Below the pieces are notes generated by a model, which did no database searches, was not told the DNA's origin, and was given only the letters and a program-made list of their open reading frames with translations. A DNA stretch of 64,000 nucleotides, taken from Gigaspora margarita. Its lineage: Eukaryota > Glomeromycota > Glomeromycetes > Diversisporales > Gigasporaceae. Positions within the stretch are counted from its first letter, which is position 1, and each line of letters begins with the position of its first letter. The position numbers and the translations under genes were made by a program. Below are positions 23,597 through 34,949 of the stretch, one piece after another. Location: NCBI GenBank assembly GCA_009809945.1, contig WTPW01000689.1, positions 274,997 through 338,996 on the forward strand. The letters are read 5' to 3'.

Positions 23597-24649
23597 TTAA
23601 TATATCAGTCAACTGATTTGTCACACTATTTATGACTGAGTTTTTTGTTATATATAAATTACAAAAAAAACATATAAAATTACTATAAGCTTTGATTTCA
23701 TGATGTTTCTTCCCCTACATATTAACTTAAAATTAAATTTTTCGGAAATATAGAACAAGAGGAGAAGAAAAAATTGAGCTTAAAAATCGGATTAAAATTT
23801 TGCCGATTTTGCACAAAACGAAAATGTAACTTTGCCAAAAACAAATATTTACCGATTTTAAGGTGAGAAGCATATGTAAAAACATGCTCTGAACAACTTT
23901 ACTTAGTCGATGGAAGTAGGTTACCTTGTAAGAAAAGTGGGTTATCTATGTACTAAATTAAAATTTATCATGTTTCTTGATTGAACTTTTTTTCCTTATT
24001 AGGTAACCTACTTTGGGCTCTTAAGCAAAGTTGTTCGGCATGTAATTTTACATTATATTTGAAGTTGAAACGCGCTTTTCGGACATTTTACTAGTGAAAA
24101 ATGGGGTTAAAGTTAGAAAAAAATTTTTTTTCTAAAAAATTTTTTTAGAAAAAAATTTTTTCACTAGTAAAAGGTCCGAAAAGCGCGTTTCAACCTCGTA
24201 TATGATGTAAAATTACATGCCGAACAACTTTGCTTAAGAGCCCAAAGTAGGTTACCTAATAAGGAAAAAAAGTTCAATCAAGAAACATGATAAATTTTAA
24301 CTTTAGTACATAGATAACCCACTTTTCTTACAAGGTAACCTACTTCCTTCGACTAAGTAAAGTTGTTCAGAGCATGTTTTTACATATGCTTCTCACCTTA
24401 AAATCGGTAAATATTTGTTTTTAGCAAAGTTACATTTTCGTTTTGTGCAAAATCGGCGAAATTTTAATCCAATTTTTAAGCTCAATTTTTTCTTCTCCCC
24501 TTGTTCTATATTTCCGAAAAATTTAATTTTAAGTTAATATGTAGGGGAAAAAACATGATGAAATCAAATCTTATAGTAATTTTATATGTTTTTTTTATAA
24601 ATTTTATATATAAAAAATTTTCATGTGACATATCGGCTGACTGATATAT
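23597..24649. mobile_element. Long palindromic element family B, copy 2
   Basis: The ends are TATATCAGTCAACTG and CGGCTGACTGATATATA. The two arms of about 500 bp pair around 24,120-24,160 (TTTTTTTCTAAAAAATTTTT). This copy has no MITE at the place where copy 1 carries family A, so it serves as the empty site (24,304-24,320). It is non-coding. Confidence 0.8.
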
Positions 24650-25049
24650 AGTAAAATGTGATACAATTGGCTAGAAATGCATACATGTGCATATACTATA
24701 TGTTTACCAATCATTTTGTTCATGTGATGAGAAAATAATGTATACTTGTTTTAATTGTCGCTAATTTCAAATTACAGACTGTAAGAATAATCGCTTGCTT
24801 ATCTTGTTAGGAATGCTTATAATCAAATTCAATAATACTGCAGAATCAGGGTCTTATTCTATATATGAAATGCGACACAAAATACAGGAGCACTGATACA
24901 AATAGTGATAGATGTAATTATCAATTAGAATAGTATTAGCATTATTTACTCATAAGAATTGATAACAATCTCAAATTTTCGGCAGTAATAAAGAATTGTT
25001 CTGAGATACGTATTTTTATCATTATAATTTTTGATTCCTTTTTTATTGA

Positions 25050-25410
25050 ATGATTTTTAACAAATGTAAAATTCTTCATTCTAATCAATTTCAATTCAGC
25101 CAGTCTGCAAGCAAAAAAAGTGGGAAAAAATGGGTTGCAAACTGCCCTGGAATCATTCACAAGAAATTGACATCAAAAAAGTGGGACATGCAGGAACACC
25201 TAGGAAATAAAGATGATGAGGCAATAAGAGACTATTATGATTATAAGTCTTCCAAACACCCTGATAGTAATAAAAAATTGGTTATATAATTCGTTCATTG
25301 GATAAAACAAAAAAACCAGGAGAAAACCTCAAAAGAGAAGAAGCAATTCTTTACTGCTACTATTTAGAAAATTTAGATACTTCACAAAAAGTAGCTGAAG
25401 AAACACAGCA
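25050..25410 (+). pseudogene. Possible BED-finger transposase remnant
   Basis: The frame 25,050-25,289 includes KKSGKKWVANC, SKKWDMQEHLGN and AIRDYYDYKSS. The order W...C, then W...HL vaguely resembles the N-terminal BED-type DNA-binding region of hAT transposases, but the second cysteine is absent. A further coding-like piece near 25,330-25,415 reads ENLDTSQKVAEETQQL. Its position inside a TIR element with near-8-bp TSD favours this reading. It could equally be an unrelated gene fragment. Confidence 0.3.
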
Positions 25411-27499
25411 ATTATAAAATAATTTTGAAGGCAAAAATCCAAAAAGAAAATCAAATAACTGAAAGAACAGATTATATATGGTACAAGAAATCTAAAACCA
25501 CAATTACATCTTATAGAGACAAAATATAAACAATGAAATTAATACTTAAATTTATTGAAGTCGATAATTAGTTTGAATGTGTAACTTGATTATAGGGCAC
25601 AAATTGTGCCAAACAGATAGACAATCAAGTAAGTACTAAAATTCATATTTCTTAAATTATTAACTCAATAAAAGTATTTACATACTGTCACAGTTAAAAT
25701 TTTTAACCTGTGACTTAAAAGCAAATTGGTAACACCAGAAGACTCCAGTGACCCAAGCAATCTGAAATTGCAAAGTTCTAAGTTGTGGTGGATGCTTGGA
25801 GATACAGATTTATTGTTTGTTGCATGAACCAGTTATTGTTAGTCCTGGTTATGAAAATTGTAAGCAATATTGTGAGTGAAATTGCAAGCAATATTATGAG
25901 CAATATATGTGAGCAAAATTGTGAGTGAAATTGCAGGTAAATAATAAGGTTTCTCAAATGCAAAGGTGGAAACCAAATGATATAATAAATATAGCGCAAT
26001 AGTTCTTAATAACTCAAAGTATTTAAAGCCTGAGTTTTCGCTACTATGATTTAAATCAGACAATGTCTCAGTTTACGATGACTTGATTATATAGTTATAA
26101 TAATAATCAGTTTTCTCATAGTGTAGTAGTTTAGTTTTATTATATTATTTTGTCATTACATAGTTTTAGTATAGTCTTTATTAATGTTATTATAGTAAAT
26201 TACCCCGATGCTTAATTAATTACATTATATATATCATATTTAAATCAATCAAGTGATAACCCTGATCTAAGATTAATATATACTAGTGATAATATAAACA
26301 CATGTACTATCGCTATAAATTTAAACCCAAGTAAACCATCGAAGCTAAATATCTCTGATGCTCTCCCAACCAATAGTTATAATACATACACATTTTATTG
26401 TTGTTAATGATTTAGGATTTTAATATATATATTAGGTGTAATTGTGCTTTTTAGATTTCTTGCACTATACAATATTTCAATATCATGAAACTTTCAATTA
26501 ACTGTCTAGCTCAAAATAATTTGTAGACATTAGATAATCAAGCATTGTTCTATCTTGTTAACTATTGTGTTAATAATATAAAAATAAATATCAGATTTTT
26601 TGAATTAGGATCTTATTCTATATAGTATAATAGCAATTAAGATCAACAATTTAAGTAAAGACCATAAGAAAGTAAATTACAAAATATAATATGCAAAGTT
26701 TCTATATGTATTCATACCTTGCTTCATCATATGCAATTATCCCAATAAGGTGCAAGATTTTGCATACGTACTCCTTTTTATTTGCAATATAACTATACAC
26801 TATGCAAAATATTCAATATCACTCCATTTCTGGTATAAACTTATATAAAAAATATAAAATTTGTCAAGAATTTTATAATAATCTGAAGGAGCAAATCTGG
26901 GTTGCTTATACATCTATTTTAATGTATAGTTAAACATTTTTGCATTACACAATATTTATATTAGGTTGATCTAGTATCTAATAATTAACAGATAATCTAG
27001 ATAGTTATCCAGATAATGGAACTATGAACAGATATAGATAACAGATAATGATTTTTTTCAACAGATAATTATCTTTAGATAAACACTACTTGTGGAAGAT
27101 GCATCATATTGGTAAAACTCTATATCAGCTAGAATGACTAGCATAGTGTGACAAGTCATATCTGAGAATTCATTGAAATAAGTATCATACCGAGTGTTGT
27201 CAGACATTAAGCATTAGGAGGTGGTGGAGTGCAGATGGATAATCAGAGAGTTTAAATAGGCAATTCCCGTAGTCATGTTGCAGTTATAGCAGCTAGTGTG
27301 GAACCTTAGAGTGGACCACTTAAATTAGACATCAAAAGTGTATGTGTGGCTAGTTGTACTCTTGTTACTATCTGTAAACCATTAAGTGATTAAATTCTAA
27401 TAAAACATGTCATAGCGGGACTGCCAAAGATTAAAAAAAAATTTCTTCTTTTTTTTTGCACTAGCTAATTTGAAGTCAGCATGTATGACCCAACCTTTT

Positions 27500-27562
27500 A
27501 CATTTTTAATCTTTTTTTTAAATAAATAAATAAATAAAAAAAATAAATAAATAAATAAATAA
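27500..27562 (+). repeat. (AAAT)n microsatellite
   Basis: Repeated AAATAAATAAAT with minor interruptions is visible. Confidence 0.8.
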
Positions 27563-27569
27563 GTGTAAA

Positions 27570-27960
27570 TTTATTTATCGCCTTATGTGATGCACCTTAT
27601 ATGTTGCTCTCCCAATCAAATTTCAAGATCAGATATAATATCACACAATCAGAAATTCAAACAAACATTTGTTTTTCAAAAATCATCTATAACTTAAAGT
27701 TGAGTATATGAAACTACTCTTTGGATTCTAACAAAAAAATTCCTTGTAAAATTTTACTATAAATTTTTTTCTAACCTGTACACACAATCTTTACTCCCAC
27801 TCTAACCTTAACCAATAAAAAAAACAAATCATTTTAATTGTTTTGTTTTTATGTTATATCTAATTTTATTGATCTGTAGCAGAAGCAACAACATCATATA
27901 TGCAATAAATAAATTTTTCAATAAATAAATAAAGAACAAAATATTAAAAATAATTTAAAA
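27570..27960. repeat. Family E repeat block
   Basis: It holds TTCTAACAAAAAAATTCC, TAAAATTTTACTATAAATTT and CTCCCACTCTAACCTTAACC. These align loosely with 11,860-12,060, 33,490-33,600 and 57,440-57,600. The telomere-like CTAACC motif is conserved in the same relative place. The boundaries are not defined. Confidence 0.5.
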
Positions 27961-27971
27961 TTAATTTAACT

Positions 27972-29070
27972 TAAATATAGGGAATTGGTATTTCCACACC
28001 CCTTTTTGGTATTGCCACACCATATGTAGATCATTTTAATTTTTTAAAAAAATTTTAACTTTGATCGAAGATATCTTGGAATCCATTTGACCAAATTCAA
28101 TCAACATTTTTTTTTGAATTCAACAGCTTTTCACAATTAAAATAAAAAAAGTTGATCGAATTTGGTTAGGTGGGTGCCAAGATATCTTCAATCAAAGTTT
28201 GTAAACAATTACTGCTGCAGCTTATATTTGATAGATGTTTAGAATTTTACAAAATCTTTGATCAAAGATATATTGAAATTCATCTGACCAAATTCAATCA
28301 ACTTTTTTTCTTTAAATTTTACAGCATTTTACAATTAAAATAAAAAAATGTTGATGAATTTGGTCAGATGGGTTCCAAGATATCTTCGATCAAAGTTTGT
28401 AAACAATTATTGCTACAGCTTATATTTAATAGACGTTTAGAATTTTACAAAATCTTTGATCAAAGATATCTTGGAACCCACCTAACCAAATTTAATCAAC
28501 TTCTTTTTTTGCATTCTACAGCTTTTTACAATTAAAAAAAAAAGTTGATTAAATTTGGTCAGGTGGGTGCCAAGATATCTTTAATCAAAGTTTGTAAACA
28601 ATTATTACCGCAGCTTATATTTGATAGATGTTTAGAATTTTACAAAACTTTAATCAAAGATATCTTGGGATCCATCTGACCAAATATAATAACTTTTTTT
28701 CTTTAAATTTACTGCTTTTTATAATTAAAATAAAAAAAAGTTGATCGAATTTGGCTAGGTGGGTGCCAAGATATCTTCAATCAAACTTTGAAACCAATTT
28801 TTGCTGCATCTTATATTTAATAGATGTTTAGAATTTTATAAAACTTTGATCAAAGATATCTTGGCACCCACCTAACCAAATTCGATCAACTTTTTTTATT
28901 TTAATTGTAAAAAGCTATTGAATTCAAAGAAAAAAAATGTTGATCAAATTTGGTCAGATGTGTTCCAAGATATCTTCGATCAAAGTTAAAATTTTTTTAA
29001 AAAATTAAAATAATCTACATGGGTGTGGCAATACCAAAAAGGGATGTAGAAATACCAATTCCTAAATATA
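27972..29070. mobile_element. TIR element with internal hairpin array and perfect 8-bp TSD
   Basis: The inverted ends extend about 40 bp: GGAATTGGTATTTCCACACC and its near complement, then the pair around TTGGTATTGCCACACC. The flanks are TAAATATA at 27,972-27,979 and 29,063-29,070. The interior is a series of about five alternating inverted modules of 100-190 bp based on GATCAAAGATATCTTGG and AAGATATCTTCAATCAAAG. It has no coding frame. The design matches the arrays at 1-2190. Confidence 0.88.
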
Positions 29071-29104
29071 ATAGAAAAAACATTTTAACAAAAATTAAAT
29101 ATAA

Positions 29105-29665
29105 GAGAGAGGGGTATTGTAGTGCAGTGCCTAATTCGGTATACTAACAATATCTTATGAACTATTAATCAGAATCATATGATTTTGGTATCATTCAATT
29201 CGACTCATTAAGATGAATCGAATGGTACCAAAATCATATGATTCTGACTAATAGTTCACAAGATATTATCATTTAACCAAAATAATCTACATATAAGATC
29301 GATATGCCTAATTGGCACAGTACCTAATTCGGTGCACTAACAATATCTTATAAACTGTTAATCAGAATCATGTGATTTTGGTACCATTCGATTTGTCTTA
29401 ATCGAGCTGAATTGAATGGTGCCAAAATCATATGATTCTAACTGATTGTTCACAAAATATTACATTAGAGATCTTTTAGTACTCTGAATTAGATACTGTG
29501 CCACAATAAGACTGTTTTTTTAAAAAGTGATATCTCATAATTGAGTGATCGAAATTAGGTAATTTTGGTACCATTTGATTTGTCTCAATGAGACAAATCG
29601 AATAGTACCAAAATAATCTAATTTTGATCGACATATCATGTGAAATGCATTGTAGAACTTAAACT
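29105..29665. repeat. Cluster of three perfect-type hairpins
   Basis: Three palindromes follow one another near 29,165-29,255, 29,350-29,445 and 29,535-29,635. The first pairs AATCATATGATTTTGGTA with TACCAAAATCATATGATT. The others are variants of the same pattern around TTTTGGTACCATTCGATT. Outer motifs CAGTGCCTAATTCGGT (29,117) and TGAATTAGATACTGTG (about 29,488) may be the ends of one element. Confidence 0.65.
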
Positions 29666-30139
29666 GTACTACAATATCTTCTCTTTCTTATAATTTAAAA
29701 AAAAACAATTTAAAAAAAAACAAAGAAAATAAAAAATTAAAAAAATCAATAAAAATAATAATAATAAAATTTAAAATAAAAAGTATAAAGTAAAAAAAAA
29801 TTTTAAAATAAAAAAAAACAAATAAAGTAAAAAAAGAAAAAAAATTATAAAAAGGGAAATTTTAGACATCTCTAGCTAAAGGTATATAACTTATATATCT
29901 CTGGTCTCTTTAGCTAATCAAAGATCGAGAAAATCACATAACTAAAATTTATGTATTAATCTGATTGCTAATACTAGGTTGAATGGTCTTTTTCTTCGCC
30001 ACACCATCAGATAGATAAGTATAGATTTTTTGATAATCAAATTCTATTGTTTTTTTTTTTTTGTACTATTACTAATTTTTTTTTGTTTTTTTTTTGTCGT
30101 TTAGCAAAGTTTGTATTTTTTTTTGTTCTTTTGTTAAAT

Positions 30140-32780
30140 TTTTGCCTTAGATCTTTTAGGCACTCTTAAAGTAGATCTTTAAAAATCTCTTTGACATTTT
30201 GGAGCTGTTTTTTGGTAGTTCTATGTAATTCTATCAGAGAAAGACTCCAAAATATCAAAAAGCCCCTTTTAGAATTTATAGTAGTTTTCTAGCAATGTTT
30301 TAGAGTTCTCTAGTAGTTTCTTTTGAACATTTTGGGGATGTTCTCTGGTAAGTTTTTTAGAAATTTTGGAGCTGTTCTCCGGTAATTCTTTGGTGGTTTG
30401 AAGCTATTCGTTAGTAGTTTTCTACTAAAAAACCTGCTCTTATTTAGTTTTATTTTTATTAGTTTCTTTACTAGATTTAGAGCTGTTTTATGATAATTTT
30501 CTTTGCCAGATTTGGAGCTGTTCTTTGGTATTTTTGTTGGGTTTGAAGCTGTTTGGTAATTTTTTTTGCTGGGTTTAGGGGCTGTTCTCATCAGATTTGA
30601 AGCTATTCTTTGATAATTTTTTTCTGGTAGATTTTTCAGTTTTTTGGTAATTTTCTTTACTAGAATTAGGGCTGTTCTCTAGTAGTTTTTTATTAAGAAA
30701 TCTACTCTAATTTATTTTATTTCTATTAGTTTCATTGCTGAGTTTGGAGCTATTCTATAATAATTTTTTTGCTAGATTTGAAGCTGTTCTTTGGTATTTT
30801 TGCTGAATTTGAAAATGTTAGCTTTTAGTAAATTTTTTTGCTAAGTTGAAGATTTTCTCTAATAATTTTCTTTGTCAGGTTTGAAGCTGTTCTCTAGTAG
30901 GTTTCTTAAAAATTTTAAAGCTGTTCTCAGATAATTTTCTTTGCTAAGTTTGGAGCTGTTCTGGCAGTTTTGTATTATAAAACCTACTCTAATTCAATTT
31001 CATTCTATTAGTTTCTTTGCTGGGTTTGGAGCTGTTCTAAGGTTGTTTTTTTGCCAGATTTAGATTAACTTTCTTCTTCAGGTTTGGAGCTATTCTCTGG
31101 TAGGTTCTTATAAATTTTGAAACTGTTATTTGATAATTTTCTTCACTGGGTTTGGGATTGCTCTTGATAGATTTGTACTATGAATCCTATTCTAATTTAT
31201 ATTAGTTTCTTTGCCATGATTGAAGCTGTTCTATAATAATTTTCTTTGCTGGATTTTAAACTGTTTTCTAGTAATTTTGGCCAGATTGAAGATGTTCTTT
31301 AGTAATTGTCTTCTTCAGGTTGGAGCTGTTTTTTGGGTAGGGTTCTTTGGTAGTTTTCTATAAAGAAACTATTTTGTTTCTATTAGTTTCTTTACTAGGT
31401 TTAAAGCTATTTATTACAAAACCTACTCTAATTCAGTTTTATTCTATTAGTTTTTTTATGAGTTTGAAAGTGTTCTATAGTAGTTTTTTTGCTGGATTCA
31501 AAGCTGTTTTTTTTGGTTACTGTAAATTTCTTTGTCAAATTTGGAGTAATTTTTTGTTGTCGAGGTTGAAGCTATTTTTTAATAGGTTTTTAGAAGTTTT
31601 GTAGCTATTCTCTGATAATTTTCTTTACTGGGTTTGTAGTTGTTCTTAATAGTTTTCTACTAAAAACCTACTCTAATTTAGTTTCATCCTATTAGTTTAT
31701 TTGCTAGGTTTGGAGTTGTTCTATCCCTTAAATTGTAGTAGAACATAGGCAATTTGCCTGCATTTTTGCACTTTTTTTGCTCTGATTTACTTTTTTTAAA
31801 TATCAAGATAATTAAATAAAACTTTGTACAATTATATTTGAAAATAAGGATTACTTTTTTGCAAAATTAGTTTTTATATTATAAGAAAAAAATTTTAAAT
31901 TATATATAAGCTAAAAATAGATATCTTTAAGAAAAAAATTTTTTATTTTTTAAAAAATTTTATCACAATTTCTCTGTAATCTTATTTAGTTTTAGTTTTA
32001 AAGCTATAGTTCTTAAGACAATATTGTAGTTTATATAAAGGATAATAACTTTTATTATTGCAACTTTAATGATTTATTTGTAAAAATCAAGACTTGTATT
32101 AGAAGTAAAAGTTTTTTTATAGACAGGAACATATAAAATTTAAGAAAATCTATAGAAAATTTAATAGTAAAAATGCTAATACAAGAACTTTAAACTTTAA
32201 TTATACTAAAGTTTTCTAATAATTTTAAAAAATTTTTATAACAAAGTTACTAAAACAAAACTCAAATATTTTTTACTTAGAAAAGTTATAGCTAAAATTA
32301 ATATTTAAAATTTTATTAAAATTTTATTAAAATTTTTAAAATATGCAGCCAAATTTGTCTGTGTTACAATCTAAGGGATAGTAACTTTCTTTGCTAGGCT
32401 TGAAATTGTTTTCTGGTAATTTCTTTACTAAATTTGGAGTTGTTATACAGTAATTTTCTTTGCCAGGCTTTGAAGCTGTTTTTTGGTAATTTTTTTTTTT
32501 AAATTTGAAGTTTTTTTTTGCCAAATTCTCTGATAGTTTTTTCACCAAAAATTTGGAGCTATTCTTTGGAAATTTTCACCAAATTTGGTGCTGCTTTCTG
32601 GTAATTTTCTTTGCCAAATTTGGAGCTATTTGGTAATTTTTTTTACCAAATTTGGAGCTATTTTCTGGTTATGGGTTTGAAGTTATTTTTTGGTTAGAGT
32701 TAAACTGTTTTTAATAGTTTTGGTATTTTGAAGTTTTTTTTTGTAAATTTTTAGTATTTTGGTGCTAATCTCTAGTAGTT
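30140..32780. repeat. Degenerate minisatellite, about 2 kb net
   Basis: Units of roughly 30-45 bp are built on TTTGGAGCTGTTCTCTGGTA followed by ATTTTCTTTGCTGGG. They repeat dozens of times with variable length. Complement frames give runs such as KENYQKTASKPGKENY, which are repeat translations and not genes. The array is interrupted at 31,722-32,380 by a MITE. A single N is present at 32,810, and long T-runs nearby may be assembly-weak. Confidence 0.85.
31722..32380. mobile_element. TA-flanked MITE family D, copy 1
   Basis: After TA (31,722-31,723) the left end is TCCCTTAAATTGTAG. The right end is TTACAATCTAAGGGA followed by TA (32,379-32,380). The next conserved motif is CAAATTTG/CAATTTGCC. 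The surrounding minisatellite resumes on both sides. The second copy is at 56,265-56,936. Confidence 0.85.
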
Positions 32781-33059
32781 TTTTGTTTTTTTTTGTTTTT
32801 TTTTTTTTTNTTTTTTTTGGCATTATCTCTTTAATATAAATAAAAAATTTTTTAAAAAATTTTTTTGATTTGTTTATATATATTCTGGACTTGTGTTATA
32901 ATTAAGTCTGTAAAGTGAGGTCAGGATTTGGGTTGCACAAGATTTTCTGACTAGCTAGCAATTTGAAAAAATGGTCATGTGAATTTTGCTTGTTTTAATT
33001 GGCTAATAAGCTAGAGATATATAGTTATATATCTCTAGCTAGAGATACCTAGAAGAACT

Positions 33060-33440
33060 CTTATAAAAAATAAAAAAATAAATAAATAAACAAAAACAAA
33101 TTATAAAGATAATTTAAAAAATTAAAAAAATAAAAATATTTAAATAAAAATAAATATAAGTTATAATTTTAAAAAAAACTTTAAAAAAATAAAAAATTAA
33201 ATAAAAAAAATTAAATAAAAATAAAAAAAATAAAAAAAATAAAAAAAATAAAAAAAATAAAAAAAAGTTAAAATAAAAAAATATACCAAAAAAAATAAAT
33301 AAAAATTAAAATATAAAAAAATAAAAAAAGTTAAATAAAAAAGTATAAAGTAAAAAAATTTTTTTTAAAAAAAGTAAATAAATCAAAAAAATAAAAAATA
33401 ATAATAAAAAAATAAAAAAATAAAAAACTCAAAAAAATTA
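33060..33440 (+). repeat. A-rich low-complexity tract
   Basis: The tract is almost pure A with T and rare G, in AAATAAAA-type units. Nothing else is visible. Confidence 0.85.
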
Positions 33441-33462
33441 AACAAAATGAAAAATAAAAAAT

Positions 33463-34055
33463 AGAACTAGATAAGATAGTACTTTGTGCACATTGTGCCT
33501 CTATGTTTATATCTCAAAATTTTACTTGGGTATCCTGTTGCACTTCTAACAAAAAATAATCCTTTTGCAATTTTGGACTAATCTTAATTATAACTTTAAT
33601 TTAACTCTAGACAAAGCTAATTATTAGTACATTAGAAGCACAAAATGCATAGGGGCACTATCTAGATTTTCTTTAAAAAATAATAATAATAAAAAATCTG
33701 TAAACTAAAAAAAATTAAATAAAAATAAAAAAATCAGTTTAAAAAATTTAAATAAAAAAATAAAAAAATAATTAAATTAAAACAAAATAAAAAATAAATA
33801 ACAAAACTAAAATAAATAAAAAATAAATAAATAAAGAGGAAAATCTAAATGGTGCCCTTGTGCATTTTGTGCCCTCTAATATACTAATAATTAATTTTGC
33901 CTAGAATTAGGGTTAGGGTTAAGATTAGAATCAAGATTAGTACAGGATTGCAAGAGGATCATTTTTTGTTAAAAGTGCAAAGGGGTTACTCTAGTAAAAT
34001 TTTGAGATATCAAAATAGGATGCACAATGTACATGACCACCATCTAGTCTAGTTC
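33463..34055. mobile_element. Palindromic family E element with telomere-like motif
   Basis: The left arm has AACTAGATAAGATAGTACTT and GTGCACATTGTGCC. The right arm has the inverted GGATGCACAATGTACATG and CATCTAGTCTAGTT. The loop region holds GGTTAGGGTTAAGATTAG on the right and CTCTAGACAAAGC on the left. An A-rich spacer (33,660-33,830) separates the arms. It is non-coding. Confidence 0.65.
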
Positions 34056-34139
34056 AATAAAGAAAATAAAAAAATTTTGATTTAAAAAAAAAAACAAATA
34101 AAAGACAATAGGCAGAATCGGTAAATATATACTATGGTC

Positions 34140-34412
34140 TGTCAATAGAGCAAGCAATCTGCAAAATTAGTATTTGGTTCACTATGTGGATCAAATATAG
34201 TATTCCCACTAATCATATTTTAACTATTCAAATCTAGGTGAGTCTTGGCCACTCTAGTAGGTTTAGGTCACAGATAAATTAGTCTGAGCTTTTATTTTTG
34301 CATGTAATTTATATGTATTTGTCACTGTACAATTTAAGTAGTTGCTATTAAACAACCTCTTATATAAATTACTCAATAAAGATAAGAGCAAGGCCCTCAC
34401 CTTAAAAAAAAA
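34140..34412 (+). mobile_element. 5'-truncated LINE tail
   Basis: The segment aligns with the 3' part of the LINE at 36,785-37,050. Both have GGATCAAATATAG, ATTCAAATCTAG(A/G)TGAGT, then ACTCTAGTAGGTTTAG. It ends in poly-A, followed by a TA microsatellite at about 34,410-34,430. This is what abortive reverse transcription leaves. It could also be a SINE that borrowed the LINE tail. Confidence 0.6.
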
Positions 34413-34462
34413 ATATATATATATATATATACTATGGCTTAAGTACTAGTACTATATACATA

Positions 34463-34722
34463 TATACATATGCTTTTTTGACTTGTTTACATTCAAAATT
34501 ATCCAAATATCCAAGATTGTCCAAAGTTTGTCCAGGCTTTAATAATAAATTGATCCATCTAAAAAGTATATAACTATATATTTTTTTAGGTGCTAAACAC
34601 ATTTCAGTTAAAATTTAATAAGTATTTTAATAAAATTTTAAGTAATTTTACTTTATTTAATTGTTCAAAATTGTTTAAAATTGTACAAATTTGTTGTCCA
34701 AAGCTGTCCTGTGACAATACTG
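34463..34722. mobile_element. Deletion derivative of element G
   Basis: It keeps both ends of the 19,256-20,560 element in opposite orientation. TGCTTTTTTGACTTGTTTAC and GATTGTCCAAAGTTTGTCC match one end; CCAAAGCTGTCCTGTGACAA matches the other. The whole coding-like interior is missing. Length is about 260 bp. Confidence 0.65.
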
Positions 34723-34949
34723 AATATGTGCTTATATATATTAAACCTGTTTTTAATCAATTTAATTTATTAATTAGATATGTTAAGAATTTTTTGACAA
34801 TACTTGATAATAAGTTATCTTTGTATTGAGCTATAGCAATACCAAATAGTTACAAATAATATCATTATAGTTTTGGGCTTTTAACAAGTTTCAGAATTTC
34901 AGAAATTTGGTTTAGATATTTAAAACTAGTTTCAGTTTTAGTTTTTGAC

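Larger units (their letters stand above)
23464..27088. mobile_element. hAT-like element interrupting the SINE
   Basis: The ends are TAGTGTTCGGATCTGTTGGA on the left and TCTTTAGATAAACACTA on the right. The flanks are CTTGTAGG (23,456-23,463) and CTTGTGGA (27,089-27,096), six of eight matching. Sub-terminal GATAATTATC and AACAGATAATG motifs repeat. The interior contains the family B palindrome (23,597-24,649) and, at 25,050-25,410, a possible transposase remnant. From 25,420 to 27,000 I see nothing recognisable. Confidence 0.7.
23040..27425 (+). mobile_element. tRNA-derived SINE-like retroposon, copy 2, split by a 3.6 kb hAT-like element
   Basis: The two parts are 23,040-23,463 and 27,097-27,425. 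The head has GAGAAGTAGCCAAGTTGTCA and a B-box-like GTTTGAATCCCAC near 23,095-23,107. The distal part shares TTTAAATAGGCAATTCCCG and GTGTGGCTAGTTGTACTCTT with copy 1 (complement of 451-1436). The open frame at 23,300-23,524 spans the insertion border and is not a gene. Confidence 0.65.
29868..33050. mobile_element. TIR element of about 3.2 kb filled by a minisatellite
   Basis: The left end contains CATCTCTAGCTAAAGGTATA and TATATCTCTGGTCTC. The right end contains the inverted counterparts TATATCTCTAGCTAGAGATA. The inverted similarity reaches about 100 bp inward, through the CACATAAC / CATGTGAA region. Between the ends lies the minisatellite 30,140-32,780, which is split by a family D MITE. No TSD could be fixed and there is no transposase. 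Confidence 0.6.

Noticed and set aside
30310..30591. Minus-strand frame of 93 codons rich in Lys/Asn/Pro
   Set aside because: It is a translation of the minisatellite unit; similar frames at 31,347-31,604 and 32,336-32,548 have the same cause.
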